Of a stretch of 64,000 nt of DNA, positions 25,964-33,767 are shown in pieces. A program made the translations under genes and the position numbers. The notes under the pieces are model-generated. The model was given only the letters and a program-made list of their open reading frames with translations. It was not told where the DNA came from and made no database searches. Every line of letters starts with the position of its first letter. Position 1 is the first letter of the stretch. The stretch is from the NCBI GenBank assembly GCA_016927905.1, contig JAFGLW010000024.1, positions 81,950 through 145,949 of the forward strand, written 5' to 3'. The DNA is from a candidate division CSSED10-310 bacterium. GTDB taxonomy: Bacteria; CSSED10-310; JAFGJC01.

Positions 25964-28900
25964 ATGGAGTCTGACGTGCTGCCGGAAATACCACGGAAAA
26001 AAACAAACCGGAACTGGCTTCTTTTTCTCATCCTGATCGCCGGAACAACCTTTCGATTTTACGGAATCCGGTGGGGCATGCCAAGTTTTTTCCATCCGGA
26101 CGAACGGCAGATCATGTTCAAAGTCAACGATATATCCTGGAACGATCTTAATCCCCATTTCTTTGCCTATGGATCATTACCCATCTATGTGCTGAAAGGA
26201 ACCGTCACCGGCCTGGACCGCGTCAACCGGTTTGTTGTGGACGCAGCCAGGAAAATGGAACTGGACGCGAAGAAGGTCTCCCGGGTGAGGGAATGGTTTC
26301 CGCCAATGAATCATTTTCGGGGGCAGACCCTGACCGGGCGGGCCTTGTCCGCAATCGTATCAATCTGGACGATCGTTGTTCTTTTTTATCTGGGCAGGCT
26401 GATGTACCAGAAAAAAATCGCGCTGATTGCCGCAGCCCTGTTTTCGTTCAGCGTGTTGTCGATTCAGCAGTCTCATTTCTATGTCGTGGACGGTCCGCAG
26501 ACATTTCTGGTGGTCTGTGCAATCTATTTCATGGTCCGTATGGCCGTCGGGGACCGGGCAAGGGATTATTATTATTCTGGATTATTTATCGGTCTGGCGA
26601 TGTCCACAAAATTCAGCAGCCTGCCCATTTACATCGCGTATGCTTTCGCACACTTTCTGGCTTTGGTTCACGGGAACCGGAAAGGATTCACCCATTGGCT
26701 TCATCTTATCGGCGGCGCTCTCCTGTCGGTCGCGGTCATGACAGCCGGGATGCCTTACTGGATTCTGGATCACGAGAAATGGTGGCGGGACATACAGGAA
26801 CAATCGCGAATGGTCCGGGGAACGGCCCGGCTACCGTATACCATCCAATATGAAAATACTGCACCGTTCTGGTATCTGATTAAGAACATGGCCATTTGGT
26901 CTCTGGGTTTACCGTTCGGGATGGCGGCTTTCGCCGGTTTCGCCGTGGCCATACGCAGGTTTTTCGTTCAGACAAAAGATCTTGGCAATCAGGTCCTGCT
27001 TGCCTATGTGGTACCCATATTCATCGTCAACAGCCTGTTTCAGGTCAAGTTCCTCCGATATACACTGCCTTTGCTGCCGTTTTTTGCCCTGTTCGCCGCC
27101 AAAATGCTGTTCGATCTTCAGAAACGACACCGGATGCGCACACCGGCGAAGATACTCACCATCGTCGTACTGACCGGGACACTCATCTGGGCAATCGCAT
27201 ATACCACGGTATACCGGTATCCAAATACCCGGATCGAAGCTTCGAGCTGGGTTTATCAAAACATACCCTCCGGCGCACACATTCTTCTGGAAAGCAACTG
27301 GGACGACGCGCTCCCCGTGGGAACCCCCGATGGTAATCCCAGCGTATACACAACCAAAAAACTGGAGATTTACAGGGAACCGGAAAACGAGCGCAAGGCC
27401 GGGGAGATGGCGGAAATGCTGGAATGGGGGGATGTAATCATTCTGCCGTCCAAACGGCACTATGGGTCGGTTCTGAGGATTCCCGAACGGTTCCCGGTTT
27501 CGGGGAATTTTTACCGATCCCTGTTTGCTGAACGGCTGGGTTACCGGTATGTCAGGTGTTTCACTTCGCCGCCCCGACTGGGAAGGCTGAAATTCGAGGA
27601 CGACCTGGCGGACGAGAGTTTCCGGGTGTACGACCATCCCAAAGTGGCGATATTCCAGAAGGAAACCGCTCTGACCCGGGACCAGATCCTGCCGTATCTT
27701 CTGAATCCGCCTCCTGAAATCGCGGAAATAACTTACGAGGATATTCTCAGGGCTGTTCCTCCGGATGCAGTCGGCTCCAGAATTTCCTTCCCGGTTATCC
27801 GATGGCTGATCATCCTGGAAATCCTGGGTATCATGGTGTTTCCGACCGCTTTCCTGATTTTCCACCGGTTCAATCACCGGGGATATCCACTGAACAAAAC
27901 AATCGGCCTGATCACGGCGGGATATATCTGCTGGCTGATCCCCAGTCTGAAATGGGTGCCGTTCACCCGGACATTTCTGTTTCTGGTGATCGTTCTTTTC
28001 CTGGCGGCGAATTGCATGCTCTATATGCGGCACCGGCAGGCGATTCATCATTTCGTCAAGCAATATTGGTGGTCGATTGCAGGTTATGAGCTGCTTTTTG
28101 CGGCGGTGTTCGGGCTGTTTGTTTTTTTGAAAAGTTACAATCCCGATATATTCTGGAGCGAAAGTTCGATGGATTTCGGTTTCGTCAATTCCATCCTCAG
28201 ATCAGATTATTTTCCTCCGCATGATCCCTGGATAGAAGGCGAACCGATCAATTACTACTATTACGGGCATTATCTGGCCGCTTTCATGACGCGTCTGGCG
28301 GGAATCGAATCCAGCTACGGATACAACCTGTTCTTCGCCACAATCCCCGCCCTGGTGGCGCTGGCGGTAGCCTCCATACTCATCAGCCTGACCCGGCGCT
28401 TGTGGGCGGGTGTCCTGGGCGTCCTGTTCACCATAGTAATCGGCAATCTGGACGGCGTGGCTCAGATGGCCCAGATATGGAGCCGGATTCCCAAAACATC
28501 GGGCCTGTTCCCGGCTGCCGGGATATTCCGGGATTTTGTGGGCAGTTTCCTGGTTCTGGGTCGCTCGGAAGTGCATTTCAGGTTCTTCAGATCCGCCCAC
28601 GAGTTGATCCGGCCGACAGTTCATGAATTTCCATATTGGAGTTACAATTTCATGGACCTTCACGCCCACACAATCGCCACATTAATATCGTCTCTCGTCC
28701 TGGTATTCCACCTGGTGCTGTTCCGCAACCGGAAGAAGGGATTCGGTATTTTCGGCACCGGCATCACCCGGTACCTGACTCTGGGTGTCCTGTCCATCGC
28801 CCTGGGCGCTCTGATCCCCACCAACAGCTGGGATTTTCCCACACATTGCCTGGTCATATTCCTGATATTGAATTTCATGCCGCTCGAAAAACCGGCCGGT

Positions 28901-31294
28901 TCGAAAAGGACGGCAGAACCCGGCGGCGTCAAAGCGTATTCTGCGCCGGAACCGCTCTTTATCCCCGATTCGGAACCGATATCGTTCCCAGAGGATATCC
29001 CGGATGAAACCGGGACAACGAAACCATCCGAAACAGAATCCGGATTCAAAACCGGGGAGTATCTGGCGGGAATAGCCGATCGTTCGGCGCGCTTCATCGT
29101 CGATTTGTTGCTGACAGTGCAACATAATCTGATGGCAATGATCGTTCCCCTGCTGACCCTGATCGGTATAAGTCTTTTCCTTTATCTGCCGTACCTGAGT
29201 CATTTTTCACGCAAGGGAATGGGTATCGGATTCGTTCATCAATACAGGCAGACCACCAATTTCGATGGATATTTCACCATGTTCGGGTTTTTCCTGTTCA
29301 TATTCGCCACCCTGCTGGTCAGATGGTGGTACCTGGTGCAGCGACGCAAAGGCCGGGGTGTCCTGTCGATCGGTTTGACCTTCATGATAGTCGTCCTGGG
29401 AAGCGTACTTTTATTCAACATCCTGAAAGCGACCTTTCTGATCGATTATTCGGTACTGATTTTCAATACCGTCATAATGGTGGTTGTCCTGTATCTTTTT
29501 TCCAGAAGCAGGTCGGATGCGGATCAGAAATTCGTTCTCCTGTTCGCATTCATGGCGCTGGCCATTACCGCCGGATGCGAAATTATATACATCAAGGATT
29601 TTTACCAGGGAGGCGATCATCGGCGCTTCAATACCATCTTCAAATTTTACATGCAGGCATGGTTTTTCTTCGCAATCGTGTCCGCCTATCTGGTGACCGA
29701 TCGATTCAAAATAAGGAAACCGGACCCGCTTTTTCGCGGATGGAAATCCATCTCCACTCTGGGAAAATGGGCATGGAATCTGATCTTCATCCTGCTCTTG
29801 TCCGGAGCTTTGATTTTTACATTCCAGGGTCCCCGGGCACGGAAGACCCACGATGAGTATCGGCGAGTGGAACTGCCGCTCACACTGGATGGCCTGGCCT
29901 ACATGAAAAAGGGCGGCTGGGACCAGGAATACCGGGCCATTCACTGGATCAACAAACACATCAGAGGCGCTCCGGTCATCCTGGAAGCATCAGGTCCGGA
30001 TTACGAATACCAATACGGGAGAATTTCCGCCAATACCGGGTTGCCGACGGTACTGGGTTGGTGGAGTCATGTGGATCAACGGGAATACGGCCGGAATACC
30101 GGCCGGATGAAACTGGACGTCGTCGAGATGTACGAGGGCATCGATATCCCCCGGCTGCTGGCGCTTCTTTTGAAATACCACGTGAAATATATCTATGTCG
30201 GGTCAACAGAGAAAAATAAATACACAAACATCGGCCTGGATAAATTCTCCCGGTTGACCGATTACATGACACCCGTATACGCCAATCCGGAAGTCACCAT
30301 TTTCCGGATCAATGATTACGGCCTGAACGTGGATTTCGCATCTGTCGCCAGAGACAGCAATGCATTGTCCGACCTGCAGCAGCGAGTCCTGGAGGAACAG
30401 GAAAAGAAACTCGAACAGGAGAAACGGGAGGAAGAAGCGCGAAGGGAAGCTCTCAAATCGGCAGCTCCGACAAGCATGTTCGTCGGGGGGGAAGGGGAAA
30501 TCCGGGGTCAATTTCGGGAGCCCAGATCGCTGGCGGTGGGTCCGGACGGCATGATCTATGTGGCGGATTTCAGAAATCACCGCATTCAGAAATTCAATCC
30601 CCAGGGTGACTGGCTGAACGCCTGGGGATCCAGCGGAGACGAAACCGGCCAGTTCAAAGATATCTGCGGCGTGGCTGTCGATGCGGATGGTGTCTATGTG
30701 GCGGATACTTTCAACAACCGCATCCAGAAATTCAGTCATGACGGGGAATTCATCAGCCAGTGGAGAGGTGATCAGACATCGTTCTTCTATCCCAGAGGCA
30801 TCGGGGCGGATCAGAAAGGATTCATTTACCTGGCTGATACCGGCAACAACCGGATCATTAAAATGAGCAATGAGGGCAAGCAGATCGCCATATGGGGGAA
30901 ACTGGGCCGCGGTGAAGGCGAATTCGAAAGCCCCATCGGGATTCATGCTTCCGGTGATAAAATATACATAGCCGACACGCGGAATCGGAGGATCCAGGTG
31001 CTGGATTCCAGCGGAGCGTTCATCCTGAGTTGGCCGATCGACGGATGGGAGGGTGAAGTGTTCGTGGAACCATACATTGCGGTTGATATCAACCAAAATG
31101 TCTGGGTTTCAGATCCGACTGCGAACCGCATTCTGATTTTCGACCCGACCGGGAAGAAGCTGGCATCCATATCCAGGGATCATCGGGGTCGCCCGTTCGC
31201 ACGACCCATGGGTCTGGCCCTGGATTCCGAAGGCGGTATTCTCGTGGTCGATACCCACCACCACAGACTGACCCAAACCCCTCCGCTGAAATGA
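25964..31294 (+). CDS. Giant PMT-type GT + DUF2298 + NHL propeller fusion
   Basis: At 1776 residues this is the largest protein in the window. Residues about 15-640 are a PMT_2-like GT-C module with acidic motif FFHPDERQIMFKV. Residues about 650-1440 are a complete YYY/DUF2298 module with NYYYYGHYLAAF near 762 and NFMDLHAHTIATL later. A highly charged coiled-coil linker (EEQEKKLEQEKREEEARRE) at about 1470-1500 leads to a six-bladed NHL propeller to the C-terminus. GGGAGGATTAATCC precedes the ATG. Since PMT and YYY functions are separate in other families, the fusion argues that they work in one pathway. Blade 3 (FFYPRGIGAD) and blade 5 (IDGWEGEVFVEPYIAVD) carry the shared cassette pattern. 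I see no frameshift or duplication scar. Confidence 0.9.
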   Translation: MESDVLPEIPRKKTNRNWLLFLILIAGTTFRFYGIRWGMPSFFHPDERQIMFKVNDISWNDLNPHFFAYGSLPIYVLKGTVTGLDRVNRFVVDAARKMELDAKKVSRVREWFPPMNHFRGQTLTGRALSAIVSIWTIVVLFYLGRLMYQKKIALIAAALFSFSVLSIQQSHFYVVDGPQTFLVVCAIYFMVRMAVGDRARDYYYSGLFIGLAMSTKFSSLPIYIAYAFAHFLALVHGNRKGFTHWLHLIGGALLSVAVMTAGMPYWILDHEKWWRDIQEQSRMVRGTARLPYTIQYENTAPFWYLIKNMAIWSLGLPFGMAAFAGFAVAIRRFFVQTKDLGNQVLLAYVVPIFIVNSLFQVKFLRYTLPLLPFFALFAAKMLFDLQKRHRMRTPAKILTIVVLTGTLIWAIAYTTVYRYPNTRIEASSWVYQNIPSGAHILLESNWDDALPVGTPDGNPSVYTTKKLEIYREPENERKAGEMAEMLEWGDVIILPSKRHYGSVLRIPERFPVSGNFYRSLFAERLGYRYVRCFTSPPRLGRLKFEDDLADESFRVYDHPKVAIFQKETALTRDQILPYLLNPPPEIAEITYEDILRAVPPDAVGSRISFPVIRWLIILEILGIMVFPTAFLIFHRFNHRGYPLNKTIGLITAGYICWLIPSLKWVPFTRTFLFLVIVLFLAANCMLYMRHRQAIHHFVKQYWWSIAGYELLFAAVFGLFVFLKSYNPDIFWSESSMDFGFVNSILRSDYFPPHDPWIEGEPINYYYYGHYLAAFMTRLAGIESSYGYNLFFATIPALVALAVASILISLTRRLWAGVLGVLFTIVIGNLDGVAQMAQIWSRIPKTSGLFPAAGIFRDFVGSFLVLGRSEVHFRFFRSAHELIRPTVHEFPYWSYNFMDLHAHTIATLISSLVLVFHLVLFRNRKKGFGIFGTGITRYLTLGVLSIALGALIPTNSWDFPTHCLVIFLILNFMPLEKPAGSKRTAEPGGVKAYSAPEPLFIPDSEPISFPEDIPDETGTTKPSETESGFKTGEYLAGIADRSARFIVDLLLTVQHNLMAMIVPLLTLIGISLFLYLPYLSHFSRKGMGIGFVHQYRQTTNFDGYFTMFGFFLFIFATLLVRWWYLVQRRKGRGVLSIGLTFMIVVLGSVLLFNILKATFLIDYSVLIFNTVIMVVVLYLFSRSRSDADQKFVLLFAFMALAITAGCEIIYIKDFYQGGDHRRFNTIFKFYMQAWFFFAIVSAYLVTDRFKIRKPDPLFRGWKSISTLGKWAWNLIFILLLSGALIFTFQGPRARKTHDEYRRVELPLTLDGLAYMKKGGWDQEYRAIHWINKHIRGAPVILEASGPDYEYQYGRISANTGLPTVLGWWSHVDQREYGRNTGRMKLDVVEMYEGIDIPRLLALLLKYHVKYIYVGSTEKNKYTNIGLDKFSRLTDYMTPVYANPEVTIFRINDYGLNVDFASVARDSNALSDLQQRVLEEQEKKLEQEKREEEARREALKSAAPTSMFVGGEGEIRGQFREPRSLAVGPDGMIYVADFRNHRIQKFNPQGDWLNAWGSSGDETGQFKDICGVAVDADGVYVADTFNNRIQKFSHDGEFISQWRGDQTSFFYPRGIGADQKGFIYLADTGNNRIIKMSNEGKQIAIWGKLGRGEGEFESPIGIHASGDKIYIADTRNRRIQVLDSSGAFILSWPIDGWEGEVFVEPYIAVDINQNVWVSDPTANRILIFDPTGKKLASISRDHRGRPFARPMGLALDSEGGILVVDTHHHRLTQTPPLK

Positions 31295-31348
31295 AATGGG
31301 ATCAGGTCCACTCGCGCTCTTTCTCCTGCAGGGAGATGTGAGGTAACC

Positions 31349-32011
31349 ATGGCGCCCCGGATCATTCCATTCGATGCATACGCTTCGGAATATGACGGAT
31401 GGTTCAAGGAAAACAAGCAAATCTTCAGATCCGAACTTCAAGCCGTTCGCATGCTGATGCCCAGGTTTGACAAGGCTCTGGAGGTGGGAGTGGGGACGGG
31501 CCGGTTCGCCGGCTCCCTGGGAATACAGACCGGTGTCGAACCGTCCGGAGCGATGGCTGATCTGGCTCGGAACCGCGGAATCACCGTGGTCAGGGCGGTC
31601 GCGGAGGCCCTGCCATTCGTTGATCAGGCCTTCGAACTGCTGCTCATGGTGACGACCATCTGTTTTCTCGATGACCTGGACCTGGCATTCCGTGAAACAC
31701 ATCGGGTATTGACAGGCGGAGGGCATTTTGTCCTCGGATTTCTGGATCGCGATACGGAATCCGGTCGGGTATACGAAGAACGCAGAAATCGCAGCAGGTT
31801 TTATCGCGACGCCCGGTTCAGATCGTCTGGGGAGGTTTTGGAGGTGTTGCGCCAATCCGGTTTCTGCGACACCACATCTGTCCAGACCATCTTCGGTTCA
31901 CCCGATACAATGCAGACGTTTGAACCGGTCAAGCCGGGACACGGAACGGGTCTGTTCGTGGTCATGCGCGGGCGGAAACCCACAGGTGTTTGCGTGTCAA
32001 GACAGATATAA
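31349..32011 (+). CDS. Class I SAM-dependent methyltransferase
   Basis: The 220-residue protein has motif I ALEVGVGTGRFAGSLG, the acidic EPSGAM in motif II, and FRETHRVLTGGGHFVLGFLD as the post-III strand region, giving a Methyltransf_11-type fold. The small size and lack of extra domains leave the substrate open; a sugar, lipid carrier or small metabolite are all possible. It follows the giant fusion gene by 54 bases on the same strand, so it may be the last gene of that operon. The short palindrome TCTCC-TGCAG-GGAGA sits over its Shine-Dalgarno. It converges on the GT-C gene ending at 32023. Confidence 0.8.
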   Translation: MAPRIIPFDAYASEYDGWFKENKQIFRSELQAVRMLMPRFDKALEVGVGTGRFAGSLGIQTGVEPSGAMADLARNRGITVVRAVAEALPFVDQAFELLLMVTTICFLDDLDLAFRETHRVLTGGGHFVLGFLDRDTESGRVYEERRNRSRFYRDARFRSSGEVLEVLRQSGFCDTTSVQTIFGSPDTMQTFEPVKPGHGTGLFVVMRGRKPTGVCVSRQI

Positions 32012-32022
32012 GAAGCAAATGA

Positions 32023-33750
32023 TCAATCCAGCCGCTGTAGCGGCCGGCAAATGCAGATCGTATTCAAGTTGAACCGCGTGTCCCATACGACGCAATCACC
32101 CAGCTTCAGAAGATCCTGGGGCATGGGAATATGGGAATCATGCGCAACCAGAAAACCACCGGGATCCCGGATTTCATCCGTTGAGTTGACCACGTGAACC
32201 GAGCTGTAATCATAAAGGAACCGGTATGCATTTTTTGATTCGAGGAATTTTCTGTCCGTCATCAAATACACCAGGATGCCGGTGTGTTCTTTCTGGATCT
32301 TGTCTATCTCCCGTGCCAGGAGAAGGTTCAGATCATAGAAATACCGCTGCACACCGGCATCACTCAGGGCAGTGTTGAAAAACCGGTCGGCATTTACCGG
32401 GACGATGACACCCATTAAACCGGTCAGCACGACCGCTTTCAGAAAACGGCGGAACCGGGTGTTTTCGGGAAGGCTGTCGGCAGGATAACCGATCAGGAGA
32501 AGAACCATCGGGATGGCCGGAATCAGCCGGTACCGTTGCGGATTCAGAACCAGTAATCCGGACAGGAGAACGATACCGGTTATCCCGGTTACCAGGAACA
32601 GTTTCATGAAATTCTTGCGCAGGGTGACCAGGCAGTAAATGAAAGCAATCCCACTCAGAATCCCCGTGATCGGATCGATGATTCCCAGGCTGCCGGGAAG
32701 AATCTCCCTGCAATCCATTCCGCTGATAAAGAAAAAACGAACGGTAATCCAGACCTTCCTCATCTGTAGGGTGATCAGGTCCGAGAAACCGTCGAACCGC
32801 AGCGCATTGTGATGCCTGAGAATTCCTTCGGTGAATGGAAGGATAGATATTCTTCCGGGCCAGACAAGTGTCGGGAGAACCACCGTAAAAGGCATTACCA
32901 GGGCCAGAAAGAAATGCGACAGACGGGTGAATCGTGCGGGCCGGGATTTCGGTGATCGGGTATCTTCCGGATTGGTCGATCTCATGCAAAGACAGGTTGC
33001 GGCCAGACAGACCATGATCAGACCGCCGGTTAACTTGTAGCTGAAATATTCGGTCAGCAGCAGACCGTCGGCCAGACCGGCTGAGATCAATGTCCCGGTA
33101 TCGGGGTACCGAAGAAATAGAGCGAAGGCTGCAATGGCGACCACCAGTGTTGTCACCGGGGACATGGTTTCCATGGCGATCCGGGATGATCCGGCAAGAT
33201 ATGCCTGGGTTGCGAACAGCATGGACACGAAAAAGACGGTGTAAACGGATCGGAATAGCTGGGTTGCCGCCATAAAGAAAAACAGCACACCGGTCAAGCT
33301 GTACAGCGTGAACGCCCATCGCATTCCGCGCAGATCCATGCCGAAAAGCCGGAAACCGGTTTCAGCCACCAGGTTGACCAGCGGGAAATATATATCCAGT
33401 GTTTCCGTCTCAATCGAGTTCAATGCGTAGGAGGCGGTCTGATATTCTTCCACCATCTGCCCGTCATCCGGCGGGAACACGCTGAATCGATAGGTTCTGA
33501 AGACTATTCCCGCCGCCAGCACCATACCGAATACCAACAGAAAAACAGTATTGATTTGGGGAATTCCCGTCCGGTTGTTCGCCAGGCACCTGAAAACCAG
33601 CAGCACCATTGCCAGTATTGATGCCGACAAAACCAAAAGAAACGCTTCCCGAAACGTGATCCGGTTGAAATATCTCAGAAGGCAGGCTGTCCCGGTCAGT
33701 CCCGTTAATCCGTAAAAAACGGTCCAGGGAATCAGTTGAGACTTTTCCAT
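32023..33750 (-). CDS. Multi-pass GT-C/PMT-like membrane glycosyltransferase
   Basis: This 575-residue protein has about 11 hydrophobic helices and a C-terminal soluble region of about 100 residues. The expected acidic motif of lipid-sugar-dependent GT-C enzymes is RFSVFPPDDGQMVEEYQTA, near residue 90. AGSSRIAMETMSP is a common PMT_2 segment (usually xxSRxxxxE). Donor and acceptor are unknown. It is the last gene of a three-gene minus-strand operon after the GT2 synthase and the NHL-PMT fusion; 17 bases separate it from the latter. It has no NHL domain, unlike its neighbour. Confidence 0.8.
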   Translation of the reverse strand: MEKSQLIPWTVFYGLTGLTGTACLLRYFNRITFREAFLLVLSASILAMVLLVFRCLANNRTGIPQINTVFLLVFGMVLAAGIVFRTYRFSVFPPDDGQMVEEYQTASYALNSIETETLDIYFPLVNLVAETGFRLFGMDLRGMRWAFTLYSLTGVLFFFMAATQLFRSVYTVFFVSMLFATQAYLAGSSRIAMETMSPVTTLVVAIAAFALFLRYPDTGTLISAGLADGLLLTEYFSYKLTGGLIMVCLAATCLCMRSTNPEDTRSPKSRPARFTRLSHFFLALVMPFTVVLPTLVWPGRISILPFTEGILRHHNALRFDGFSDLITLQMRKVWITVRFFFISGMDCREILPGSLGIIDPITGILSGIAFIYCLVTLRKNFMKLFLVTGITGIVLLSGLLVLNPQRYRLIPAIPMVLLLIGYPADSLPENTRFRRFLKAVVLTGLMGVIVPVNADRFFNTALSDAGVQRYFYDLNLLLAREIDKIQKEHTGILVYLMTDRKFLESKNAYRFLYDYSSVHVVNSTDEIRDPGGFLVAHDSHIPMPQDLLKLGDCVVWDTRFNLNTICICRPLQRLD

Positions 33751-33767
33751 TGCCTATCCGGATGCGA

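Noticed and set aside
26909-28063. 384-residue - strand ORF
   Set aside because: It lies antisense to the giant fusion gene; composition is that of a shadow frame.
30530-31260. Repeated DNA words such as cgcatccagaaattc
   Set aside because: They reflect the protein NHL repeats, with drifted third bases, rather than a DNA repeat or CRISPR.
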